From the NCBI GenBank assembly GCA_017540585.1, contig JAFYAT010000145.1, positions 1 through 60,449 on the forward strand: DNA of 60,449 nucleotides. The letters run 5' to 3'. The position numbers and the translations under genes are program-made. The stretch is from Bacteroidaceae bacterium. GTDB taxonomy: Bacteria; Bacteroidota; Bacteroidia; Bacteroidales; Bacteroidaceae. The notes under the pieces are model-generated. The model searched no databases. It was not told the DNA's origin and worked only from the letters and a program-made list of their open reading frames with translations. Positions 52,421 to 60,227 of the stretch are shown piece after piece. The first letter of the stretch is position 1, and the number at the start of each line of letters is the position of its first letter.

Positions 52421-52464
52421 TTCGGGAATGGTTCGGGGATTGTTCGGGAATGGTTCGGGATTGC
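52421..52464 (+). repeat. 11-bp tandem array, TTCGGGAATGG units
   Basis: TTCGGG starts at 52421, 52432, 52443 and 52454, exactly 11 bp apart (TTCGGGAATGG, TTCGGGGATTG, TTCGGGAATGG, TTCGGGATTGC), with TTC again at 52465. Confidence 0.85.
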
Positions 52465-52572
52465 TTCACTTTGTCATTTGTTGAGTGTGTTATGATTGTC
52501 GTAATTGTTGGATATGTTTCGAATTGTCCTACTTTGTTGTTCATTCTATTGTTTTAGGCAGGTTCTATATAA

Positions 52573-52597
52573 GTAGGTGTGCATAATTATTTTATAA
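52573..52597 (+). repeat. Solo terminus of the 5676-5836 MITE family
   Basis: GTAGGTGTGCATAATTATTT and the following bases match the right end (reverse complement) of the element at 5676-5836. No opposite end was found within the surrounding kilobase, so this is a truncated copy, joined directly to copy 2 of the 190-bp repeat. Confidence 0.7.
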
Positions 52598-52762
52598 CTC
52601 AAGTTTCGGAAGTAATTCTCTTGTAGTAAAGAGGAGTAAAGAGAAGTTAAATGGAGTAAAGAAACATTACCCTGTCAGTACAATATGGCGTACAGACTAT
52701 CTCCTTTTACTCCCTTTTACTCCCATTAATGAGCAAGTTAAAAACTTGCGAAACTTAAATTT
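52598..52762 (+). repeat. Dispersed hairpin-forming repeat, copy 2
   Basis: About 165 bp matching 50996-51188 in the same orientation, beginning TTCGGAAGTAATTCTCTTGT and ending AACTTGCGAAACTTAAAT. See copy 1. Confidence 0.8.
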
Positions 52763-53289
52763 TTTAATCCCACAGAGACCACGGAGGTCACTGAATTTTA
52801 TACTTATTCTGTTGATTTTAGTTGAGCTCTCAGAGGTCGCTGGCGCTCCATGGAGCCCACGGAGAAGACCCTCTCCCGACTTCCCCCTCTATGAGGAGGA
52901 GAAATTTACTCTGTTCGCTAATTGCTTCTAAAACCCTGAGAGCACAGGCATAGAGGAGGTCTCTCTATTATCTCATATAATCTTCTGCAAACTTAGAGTG
53001 CCCTCCGTGACCTCTGTGTTAAAAAAATCAACCTGTACAGGTCGAAAAAAGCATGGCATTTGCAAAAACATGCGAAAGTGCGAAAATGTGTCAAAAAATA
53101 CGTTGTAATGCGTTGTCATACAACGTGTTGTAAATTTTCGCATAATGCGAAAAAATATGCGAATAAACATGCGAAAACGTCTCTTTATACACCACCTTTT
53201 TTGCACCTGTACATCGCTTTCTCAACTTGCTTACTTTTGGGTGTGAAAGTAAGCAGGAGGATGAAAAACTGCCTTGTGTTGATGGATGG

Positions 53290-53871
53290 TTATCCTTCTG
53301 GGTCGATGGTCATACCATTGTTGACGGGAAGTGTTTCCCTGTCCTGGAGGATGTTGTATGATATGTCGCCTGATGCGTTGATGCGAACCTCGATAGCGTA
53401 TGAAGAGTCAGCAGATGTGTCAGGGTCACCAATGGTAGCGATGAAATATACAGCATCTGTGGCGTGCTCCTTGTCTGCATTGTAGCAGAAGCCGATGAGA
53501 GCCGATGTCTTGTAGAACGATTCAGGTACGAGCGACTTGAAGTCTGCCTTGGTGAAGGTACGTGTGATGACGGTTTGACCAGCCTTGGTGAGGCGGAATG
53601 TGACCTTGTTGTCGTAGAACTGATAGTCGAGTGCATTCTTGACAACAGGGAGTGTGGAGTCATTCTTGAACTGGAACTTGTATTTGTATGTTGTGCCTCC
53701 TGCAACGTGCTTGCCTGAGTCGCTATATTCGTAGAGTGAGTTTATTCCTATAGGGATGATGCTGTCAGTCGTACTGCTTTCCTCGTCCTGCTGCTGTGTG
53801 GTGTTACCACCTGAGCAGGCAGCAAGTGCAATGAAAAGGAATGTTGCAGTAAGCAAATTGGCTAATTTCAT
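53290..53871 (-). CDS. DUF4738-like lipoprotein
   Basis: A 193-residue lipoprotein. The signal KLANLLTATFLFIALAACSG ends in the lipobox LAAC, followed by a Gln/Glu-rich linker (TTQQQDEESSTTDS). The domain RTFTKADFKSLVP, SALIGFCYNADK and IATIGDPDTSADSSYAIEVR resembles DUF4738 of Bacteroides and Prevotella. Function unknown, outer-membrane or inner-membrane anchored. Start 53871 is preferred over 53907 because the -7 box at 53905-53912 overlaps the latter. It is divergent from map across a short control region. Confidence 0.65.
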   Translation of the reverse strand: MKLANLLTATFLFIALAACSGGNTTQQQDEESSTTDSIIPIGINSLYEYSDSGKHVAGGTTYKYKFQFKNDSTLPVVKNALDYQFYDNKVTFRLTKAGQTVITRTFTKADFKSLVPESFYKTSALIGFCYNADKEHATDAVYFIATIGDPDTSADSSYAIEVRINASGDISYNILQDRETLPVNNGMTIDPEG

Positions 53872-53904
53872 ATCTAAAATGTTTATTGGTTGTTGTTTCG
53901 CTCG

Positions 53905-53943
53905 CAAAGTTAGTACAACTTATTCAAAAAAGAGTTACCTTTG
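53905..53943. promoter_or_regulatory. Divergent promoter region, lipoprotein and map
   Basis: On the minus strand TAACTTTG (53905-53912) serves the lipoprotein gene. On the plus strand TACCTTTG (53936-53943) serves map, 25 nt before its ATG. Confidence 0.6.
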
Positions 53944-53968
53944 TGCGTTTTTTTGAAATAAATACACT

Positions 53969-54829
53969 ATGTTATTTAATAAAAATCCTCGAAATTGGCG
54001 TGTAAAGGGTGGTCAACCCCTTACCGAAATGGATAAAAAGATACTTTCATTCCAGAACAGAGGTTTCCTCGTTCCTACTCGTGAACTCATCAAAACTCCT
54101 GAGCAGATAGAGGGAATACGTCGTTCGGGAGTAATCAATACAGGTGTGCTTGACCTTGTGGCAAGCGAGATTAAGGCTGGTATGTCAACAGCTCAGATTG
54201 ACAAGCTGGTCTATGACTACACACTCGACCATCATGCTACTCCTGCATGCCTCGGTTATGAGGGATTCCCTAAGAGCTGTTGTACGAGCATCAACGAGGT
54301 TGTGTGTCATGGTATTCCTTCAGAAGATGAGATACTGGAGGAAGGCGACATCATCAACGTTGACTGTACTACCATCCTTGACGGCTACTATGCCGATGCA
54401 AGCCGTATGTTCATCATCGGTGAGACGACCCCGGAGAAGAAGAGACTCGTGGACGTAGCCCTTGAGTGTCTTCAGGTAGGTGCAGAGGCATGTAAGCCTT
54501 ACTCTTTCGTTGGAGACCAGGCTGCAGCCATTACAAAGCATGCTCACAAGAATGGTTACACTGTGGTACGTGACCTTTGCGGACATGGTGTCGGTAACGA
54601 GTTCCACGAGGAACCAGATATGGAGCACTATGGAAAGAAGGGTACAGGTATGCTTCTCGTTCCTGGTATGGTGTTCACCATCGAACCTATGATTAACATG
54701 GGAGGATGGGAAGTGTTCGTTGACTCAGAGGATGACTGGACTGTAGTGTCAGAGGACGAGTTGCCTTCTGCTCAGTGGGAACATACTTTCCTCATGACAG
54801 AAACAGGACTGGAAATACTGACACACTAA
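53969..54829 (+). CDS. map: Type I methionine aminopeptidase
   Basis: A 286-residue metallopeptidase that removes N-terminal Met. The pita-bread fold ligands are visible: Asp in IINVDCTTILDGYYADASR (two Asp), His in LCGHGVGNEFHEEP, and two Glu in FTIEPMINMGG and SAQWEHTFLMTE. The substrate His is in EVVCHGIPSE. There is an N-terminal extension of about 40 residues (MLFNKNPRNWRVKGGQPLTE) relative to E. coli Map. The start follows the promoter at 53936-53943. Confidence 0.95.
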   Translation: MLFNKNPRNWRVKGGQPLTEMDKKILSFQNRGFLVPTRELIKTPEQIEGIRRSGVINTGVLDLVASEIKAGMSTAQIDKLVYDYTLDHHATPACLGYEGFPKSCCTSINEVVCHGIPSEDEILEEGDIINVDCTTILDGYYADASRMFIIGETTPEKKRLVDVALECLQVGAEACKPYSFVGDQAAAITKHAHKNGYTVVRDLCGHGVGNEFHEEPDMEHYGKKGTGMLLVPGMVFTIEPMINMGGWEVFVDSEDDWTVVSEDELPSAQWEHTFLMTETGLEILTH

Positions 54830-54941
54830 GTTCATAATGAGTAATTATTAATGAGTAATGAGTAATTGCCATCCGGTTCAGAACACATGGCGGTGTTTGT
54901 CATTACTAATTACTCATTACTAATTCCTAATTATAAAAAAG
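54830..54941. repeat. AT-rich inverted repeat between map and tsaD
   Basis: ATTAATGAGTAATGAGTAATT near 54846-54866 and AATTACTCATTACTAATT near 54907-54925 are inverted copies. A CCATCCGG word like that at 55972 lies between. It forms a long hairpin; no gene is present. Confidence 0.6.
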
Positions 54942-55949
54942 ATGTATATTTTAGCAATCGAATCATCATGTGATGACACAAGTGCTGCGGTACTTCGTGA
55001 CGGCATACTCTTGAGCAACGTGACAGCCAGTCAGGCTGTACACGAGGCTTATGGAGGTGTTGTGCCAGAACTTGCATCACGTGCTCATCAGCAGAATATA
55101 GTGCCTGTGGTAGATCAGGCAATCAAGCGTGCAGGAATAACAAAGGCAGACCTTAATGCAGTAGCCTTCACACGAGGACCAGGCTTGATGGGTTCACTCC
55201 TTGTGGGCGTCAGCTTTGCAAAGGGATTTGCACGTAGCCTTGGCATACCTATGGTTGATGTCAACCATCTTCAAGGTCATGTGCTTGCTCACTTTATCCG
55301 TGAGAGCGAGGACGATCATGACCAGCCGGAGTTCCCTTACCTCTGCCTCCTCGTGAGCGGTGGTAACTCACAGATTGTAAAGGTGAACTCATATAAGGAT
55401 ATGGAGATAATCGGTCAAACGATTGATGATGCTGCCGGAGAGGCAATAGACAAGTGTTCTAAGGTCATGGGACTTGGTTACCCTGGAGGTCCTATCATCG
55501 ACCGCCTTGCCCGTCAAGGTAATCCTGATGCCTACCAGTTCTCTAAGCCTAATATCCCTGGCTATGACTATAGCTTCTCAGGACTGAAGACAAGCTTCCT
55601 CTACAATCTTCGTGACTGGTTGAAGGAAGACCCAGACTTCATTGAGCATCACAAGGAAGACCTTGCAGCATCATTGGAGAAGACCATAGTGGATATCCTT
55701 ATGAAGAAACTGCGTCAGGCAGTTAAGGACACAGGTATCAGGCAGGTTGCCGTGGCAGGAGGTGTGTCAGCTAATAACGGATTGCGCAATGCCTTCAAGT
55801 ACCATGCCAAGCGTTATGGCTGGAAGATATTCATTCCAAAATTCAGCTATACTACAGACAATGCTGCAATGATTGGCATAACAGGCTACTTCAAGTATCT
55901 TGACAAGGACTTTGCAAGCATTGACCTCCCTGCATACGCGAGAGTGTAG
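54942..55949 (+). CDS. tsaD: tRNA N6-threonylcarbamoyladenosine transferase
   Basis: A 335-residue TsaD/Kae1/Qri7 protein with the ASKHA fold: ILAIESSCDDTSAAVLRDG at the N-terminus, the iron/metal-binding motif VNHLQGHVLAH, and ATP-binding segments CLLVSGGNSQIV and VAVAGGVSANNGLR. The substrate-site TTDNAAMIG is near the end. With TsaB and TsaE it transfers threonylcarbamoyl to A37 of ANN-decoding tRNAs. Length is standard. It follows map by 112 nt with a repeat hairpin between them. Confidence 0.96.
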   Translation: MYILAIESSCDDTSAAVLRDGILLSNVTASQAVHEAYGGVVPELASRAHQQNIVPVVDQAIKRAGITKADLNAVAFTRGPGLMGSLLVGVSFAKGFARSLGIPMVDVNHLQGHVLAHFIRESEDDHDQPEFPYLCLLVSGGNSQIVKVNSYKDMEIIGQTIDDAAGEAIDKCSKVMGLGYPGGPIIDRLARQGNPDAYQFSKPNIPGYDYSFSGLKTSFLYNLRDWLKEDPDFIEHHKEDLAASLEKTIVDILMKKLRQAVKDTGIRQVAVAGGVSANNGLRNAFKYHAKRYGWKIFIPKFSYTTDNAAMIGITGYFKYLDKDFASIDLPAYARV

Positions 55950-56202
55950 CCCCCCGACCCCCGAAGGGGGCGGCCATCCGGGGATAGTGAAAAGTGAAGA
56001 GTGAAAAGTGAAAAATCAATTTTACTCTTTGGCTTTACTTTAATTAGTAATTAATAATTAGCAATTAGTAATTGTTTCTAATGAGTAATTATTAATGAGA
56101 AATAATCATTCAGAACGCGTAGTCCCTTGGTAACTTCTCCCTCCCCATAGAGGGGGAGGGCTGGGGAGAGGGTCTGCTTAATAACTTTAAAACTCACTCT
56201 CG
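55950..56202. repeat. Cluster of GC-rich and AT-rich palindromic repeats
   Basis: It contains GCCCCCCGACCCCCGAAGGG with GGGGGC (55948-55970), AGTGAAAAGTGAAGAGTGAA words, AATTAGTAATTAATAATTAG words and CCCTCCCCATAGAGGGGGAG (56139-56158). All have relatives elsewhere in the window. No gene is present. Confidence 0.65.
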
Positions 56203-56949
56203 ATGAAAGAAGTAAGGTTTTTCTATGTTCCCGATGCAGCTACACAGCAGGAACTGCCCGAAGAAGAGGCACAGCATGCTGTGAGAGTATTGCGTATGGA
56301 GTCAGGTGACGAGATGATGCTCATGGATGGCAAGGGCGTGTTTTATCGTGCTCATGTGGCAGAGGCAACCAAGAAGCGTTGTTTCTATACCATTGATGAG
56401 GTAATTCCACAGCCACGCCAGTGGAAGGGTCATCTGCATCTTGCCATGGCTCCTACCAAGAACATGGATAGGACAGAGTGGACATGTGAGAAGGCTACGG
56501 AGATAGGTTTTGATGAACTTACCTTCCTTCGTTGTAAGTTTTCAGAGCGTACAGTCATCAAGAATGAGCGCATAGACAAGATTCTTATCTCAGCTACCAA
56601 GCAGAGCCATAAGGCATGGAAGCCTATTCTCAATGAGATGACTGACTTCAAGACATTCATACAGGAGATAACTAAGGAAGATTCCACTCTTTTCACCCAC
56701 CCTGCAAAGAACAGGTTCATCTGCCATTGCTATGATGAACCTGAACTTGGCAGCAAGCTCTTACTTAAAGACTGCATCAAGGCAGGAGAGGATGCCCTTG
56801 TGCTTGTGGGCCCAGAAGGAGACTTCTCCATTGATGAGGTCAAGATGGCAGAGGCAGCAGGTTTCCTGTCCGTATCACTTGGCGAAAGCCGTCTGCGTAC
56901 AGAGACAGCAGGACTCGTTGCAGTTCATATCATGAACCTGTTTAATTGA
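56203..56949 (+). CDS. rsmE: 16S rRNA (uracil-1498-N3)-methyltransferase
   Basis: A 248-residue SPOUT-class methyltransferase. An N-terminal PUA-like domain (HAVRVLRMESGDEMMLMDGK) is followed by the knotted SAM-binding domain with LVGPEGDFSIDEVKMAEAAG and the C-terminal SLGESRLRTETAGLVAVHIM, both diagnostic of RsmE. It methylates U1498 of 16S rRNA. Length is normal. The start follows a block of repeats and no promoter box was seen; cotranscription with tsaD is possible. Confidence 0.94.
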   Translation: MKEVRFFYVPDAATQQELPEEEAQHAVRVLRMESGDEMMLMDGKGVFYRAHVAEATKKRCFYTIDEVIPQPRQWKGHLHLAMAPTKNMDRTEWTCEKATEIGFDELTFLRCKFSERTVIKNERIDKILISATKQSHKAWKPILNEMTDFKTFIQEITKEDSTLFTHPAKNRFICHCYDEPELGSKLLLKDCIKAGEDALVLVGPEGDFSIDEVKMAEAAGFLSVSLGESRLRTETAGLVAVHIMNLFN

Positions 56950-56992
56950 GACACTTCCACTTTTAGCCATTCTTGACTAAATAAAAGAGATA

Positions 56993-57033
56993 AAAGGTGT
57001 ACCTTCGAAAATGCCGAAGATACACCTTTCTTT
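56993..57033 (+). terminator. Intrinsic terminator of rsmE
   Basis: AAAGGTGTACCTTCG (56993-57007) and CGAAGATACACCTTT (57015-57029) pair over 15 positions with one mismatch, followed by CTTT. Confidence 0.8.
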
Positions 57034-57077
57034 ATTCTGGTTTGCCATTCCTTCCCATAGCAATCGCGTTTAATTAA

Positions 57078-57140
57078 GAGGTAATCATTTCAACGATTAC
57101 CTCGTAATCGTTGAAACGAAATCGAGGTTTCGTTTCAACG
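57078..57140. repeat. Three overlapping, mutually exclusive hairpins
   Basis: GAGGTAATC/GATTACCTC (57078-57103), TTTCAACGATTAC/GTAATCGTTGAAA (57088-57116) and CGTTGAAACGAAA/TTTCGTTTCAACG (57109-57140) are each perfect stems, and neighbours share bases so only some can form at once. The DNA is two short words (GTTGAAACGA, GGTAATCG) repeated in alternating orientation. Confidence 0.75.
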
Positions 57141-57149
57141 AGCCATAGG

Positions 57150-57255
57150 GGAAGACCCCCTCCCCAACCCTCCCCCTATATGGGGAGGGAGTTGCTGCCA
57201 AGCAAGCAAACAGAGTAACTCAGTCCCCTCCCTATAGGGAGGGATAGGGTGGGTC
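57150..57255. repeat. GC-rich CCTCCCC/GGGGAGG repeat downstream of outer-membrane gene
   Basis: CCCTCCCCCTATATGGGGAG, then CAAGCAAGCAAACAGAGTAA, then CCCTCCCTATAGGGAGGG and a final GGTGGGTCCCCC that pairs with an early GACCCCC. It is related to the elements at 15697 and 56139. Confidence 0.65.
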
Positions 57256-57259
57256 CCCC

Positions 57260-60154
57260 TTAGAACTTTACTTGGAGCTTTGCCATATAGTAGTTTGGGA
57301 GGTTGTCGAGCCATACCTCTATCTTGTTGTTGCCATTGAATAGCTCGTACCATGTGTCTCTTCCTTTGAATATGTCGCGGGCAACAAGCGTGAGTATGAC
57401 GTTCTTCTTGCGGGTAAGCGTCTGCGAAATGGATGCGTTGCATATAAACTTGGTGGTGTTCATTGCAGAGGCAGAGTAACCGCGCCTTGTTTCTTGTTTA
57501 ATGTCTGTTGAGAAGCCCATTCTGAAAGGTGTGGTGTAGGTGGCGTCCATTCCTAAGTTGTATGTTACTCGGTTCAGCGTCTCAAAGTCACTAATGTTGC
57601 CTGTGGTGTATCTCCACCTTGCCCTTCCATACATGGATACCGTGAGCTTGTCAAGAGTGTATCTGAGCGTAAGCCTCTGGTCAAGTGACTCTGTGTTTGT
57701 CTTTGCCACGGTTCTCGTCTCCCAGTCGTATGCCATTGCGTATCCGGCATCCCTTGTATATCCCACGTTTGTCCTGCTTGATATGTTAAAGTGCTTCGCC
57801 TTGCCCAGGTCACGGCTTATGGAGAAGTCCAAGTTGCCACTCCAGTTGCCGTCCACGTTATCAGAGATGAAATGTGTGATGCCAGTCTCCCTGTCATATA
57901 TCGACCTTGTGCAGCTCTTGTTCTTTGTTACGTTAAATGTTGCGCTAATGTTCATCTGCTGGTTAATATCAGGCTTACGTGCATAGTAATACATATAGAG
58001 ATAGCCAAATACACGATCCTTCAGGTCCTTGTTGGTGTGGTAGTAGCTCTCTGGGTCGGACATGTCCGTCTCACCAATCATGTCCGTCATGTCGGCTGCG
58101 TTCTTCTCTACATTCGTATAGATGTATATCATCTTGTTTGAGTTGTCCCATCGTCTTTGCAGAGTGTAATTGGCTTGGAAAGTGTAGAGTCCTCGCCTTG
58201 CCACCGTGTCGAGTACGTATCCCTCGTATTCCATCCTGTCATTGCGCCTTGTAGCACTTATGTTGAGAACGTGCTCTACCGTATATGTCTTTCCCTTTGC
58301 CAGCTTGTGCAATCCCAAGTGAGTCGTGTATAACTGTTTGCGGAGTCGGATGTGCCTGTAGTTGGTTGCATCAAGAGCCATCTGTAGTGAGTCTTCTGTG
58401 CAAGGCAGGTCTCCGATTTCGTGGATGCTCAGGTCGTCCCATCCGTTTCTGAGCCATTCGAGATGGTGATACTGGTTGAGGTTGCTGTCATAGCTCTGGT
58501 TGAAGTTTATGGTAGGCGTACACGTCCATCCGTTCAACACAATGCTGTACTTCAACCATGTGCCAATGTAGTAATTCGTCTTCTCCTGATTGTTGTACAG
58601 GTTCTTGTTCTCAGCATCGTCCGATGCCTGTAGCTCTTTCCAGTTCTGTATGAATTCCTCATACGGCTTATTGTTCTGATACTTTCCGTCAATGCCTATG
58701 GTGATGTTGTCGCCATTGCCCAGTTTGCGCTGGTAAAGCATATTGCCATTGAAGGACAAGTCCTTTGTCTTACTCAGGGTTCCGCGTAATGACCTCTCCT
58801 CTAATGGGCGTTCATAGTCGGAAATCTTGTCCAGTTGCATTATGCTGTCAAGTATGCTGCTCACGTTTCCGTACAGGCTTGCATCCCAGTTCATGGATGC
58901 ACGCTTGCCTCCATAGTAATATTTGTTGTTTGTGTATTCCATTGTCAGTACCGAACTGAAGCGGTAAGGCTTGAACGGATTCTCCATCTTGAACCTGTTG
59001 GTTGCACTGATTTCCACATCCTTTTTCATTTGATTTTTGTCACTTATGCCGTACATATCCTTGGTGTCAGAATAGTCATGGGTATAGAATAACTGCTTGT
59101 TATTGTTCTGGAATACGTTCAATGAAGCCTCTGTCTCATTGCTGAATCTTTTCTCCTTGTCGTTAATGAGGTAGTCGAGGTTTGCCTTCTTCCTTATTAT
59201 TTCTCCGTCGGAGTTGCCTTCGGGGCCCCATGAGCCCTCGCTGTCAGGGTCTGAAAGGTCGTTGATGTTGTTTGCTAATCCGAATGCACTCAGCCTTGTG
59301 TGGTCAGTCATGTTCATGCTGAAGAGTCTGCCGAGGTATCGGTCCTCTGTTCCGATGCCTCCTTCTGCATTGCCGAAGAACTTGCTCCGGTACTCCTTCT
59401 TCATGCTTACGTTCATCACGTAGTCCTTCTTTGCTACATCCCTGCCGAGCCACTTGCTCTCGTCCGTCTGCTTCTCATATACGCTGATGTCCTTTACAAC
59501 ATAGTATGGGAGATTGTCCAGCATCACCTTGTTCTTTCCCTTGTAGAAGTGTTCGCCGTTGAGCGTCAACTCGTCTATCTTCCTTCCGTTCACGTATATC
59601 TCGCCGTCTTCCGTTATCTCCGTGTTGGGTAGCTGCTTGATGATGCTGCTCAGCATGCTTCCTTCTGGTACGTTGAAGGCATCGGCATTGAACACTATCG
59701 TGTCACCCTTGTATGTCATCTTCACCTTCGTTGCCTTGACGACGACTTCCTTCAATCCCATCTCCTTGTCGGCCTTTCGGTGGTCGCTACGTTTCATGTA
59801 GTGCCAGGGAGCATTGAAGTTAAGGTTACGTGCAATACGCTTGATAGGCAGGTTCACGTATGTTGTCTCAAAGTCTTCGTGCTCAGCCTTGATAATATAG
59901 TTCTTCGGAGTCCGTTGGATGTAGAATGTATATGTTGCATCATTCACGCTGTTGGTACATGTCATAGTATCAAGCACAATACTATCTTCAGACATCAACG
60001 TGACTTTAGCTGTGATGCCTGCTTTTGTGAAACTATCGAGTACATGACCAGTAAGTGTTATTGTGCGCACGTCCTTGTCCTGTGCAGTTGTAATAGTTGT
60101 TACGAGGGTGAGCAAAGCAAATGTGATGTACCTTGCCATTAAATGGATTTTCAT
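57260..60154 (-). CDS. Outer-membrane beta-barrel protein with N-terminal carboxypeptidase-like domain
   Basis: A 964-residue protein. The signal peptide (ITFALLTLVTTITTAQ) precedes a beta-sandwich regulatory-like domain (TITLTGHVLDSFTKAGITAK, residues 30-110). A short plug-like segment follows (EVVVKATKVKMTYKGDTIVF, IIKQLPNTEITEDGEIYVNG), then a large barrel ending YYMAKLQVKF. The layout matches outer-membrane beta-barrel family 3 (PF14905), relatives of TonB receptors that lack a clear TonB box. The ligand is unknown. No SusD partner or lipoprotein follows. The start could be the second Met (MARYITF) at residue 6. The -7 box is at 60220-60227. Confidence 0.8.
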   Translation of the reverse strand: MKIHLMARYITFALLTLVTTITTAQDKDVRTITLTGHVLDSFTKAGITAKVTLMSEDSIVLDTMTCTNSVNDATYTFYIQRTPKNYIIKAEHEDFETTYVNLPIKRIARNLNFNAPWHYMKRSDHRKADKEMGLKEVVVKATKVKMTYKGDTIVFNADAFNVPEGSMLSSIIKQLPNTEITEDGEIYVNGRKIDELTLNGEHFYKGKNKVMLDNLPYYVVKDISVYEKQTDESKWLGRDVAKKDYVMNVSMKKEYRSKFFGNAEGGIGTEDRYLGRLFSMNMTDHTRLSAFGLANNINDLSDPDSEGSWGPEGNSDGEIIRKKANLDYLINDKEKRFSNETEASLNVFQNNNKQLFYTHDYSDTKDMYGISDKNQMKKDVEISATNRFKMENPFKPYRFSSVLTMEYTNNKYYYGGKRASMNWDASLYGNVSSILDSIMQLDKISDYERPLEERSLRGTLSKTKDLSFNGNMLYQRKLGNGDNITIGIDGKYQNNKPYEEFIQNWKELQASDDAENKNLYNNQEKTNYYIGTWLKYSIVLNGWTCTPTINFNQSYDSNLNQYHHLEWLRNGWDDLSIHEIGDLPCTEDSLQMALDATNYRHIRLRKQLYTTHLGLHKLAKGKTYTVEHVLNISATRRNDRMEYEGYVLDTVARRGLYTFQANYTLQRRWDNSNKMIYIYTNVEKNAADMTDMIGETDMSDPESYYHTNKDLKDRVFGYLYMYYYARKPDINQQMNISATFNVTKNKSCTRSIYDRETGITHFISDNVDGNWSGNLDFSISRDLGKAKHFNISSRTNVGYTRDAGYAMAYDWETRTVAKTNTESLDQRLTLRYTLDKLTVSMYGRARWRYTTGNISDFETLNRVTYNLGMDATYTTPFRMGFSTDIKQETRRGYSASAMNTTKFICNASISQTLTRKKNVILTLVARDIFKGRDTWYELFNGNNKIEVWLDNLPNYYMAKLQVKF

Positions 60155-60219
60155 TTTCTTAATTGTTTATTGTTATCGTACGATTAGTTCGTGTTCAAGA
60201 TTTTCTTGTTTTGTGTCTG

Positions 60220-60227
60220 CAAAGGTA
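60220..60227 (-). promoter_or_regulatory. -7 box for outer-membrane protein gene
   Basis: On the minus strand TACCTTTG matches TAnnTTTG, 66 nt upstream of the start at 60154. Confidence 0.55.

Larger units (their letters stand above)
51971..53179. repeat. Long imperfect inverted repeat pair enclosing 0.7 kb
   Basis: The left arm 51971-52229 and the right arm 52907-53179 are inverted copies over about 260-275 bp, sharing CGCATATTTATTCGCATG, ATTATGCGAAAAT, CGACCTGTACAGGTTGATTT, AACACAGAGGTCACGGAGGG and GAAGCAATTAGCGAACAGAG. Each arm carries a TTTTCGCATTATGCGAAAA palindrome. The enclosed 52230-52906 has no gene but holds the 11-bp array (52421), a MITE terminus (52573) and copy 2 of the 190-bp repeat (52598). 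The 1.5 kb from 51790 to 53289 contains no convincing coding region. Confidence 0.82.

Noticed and set aside
46476-60154. Prophage or conjugative element in the right half
   Set aside because: No structural, packaging, relaxase or transfer genes are present; genes are core metabolism and envelope.
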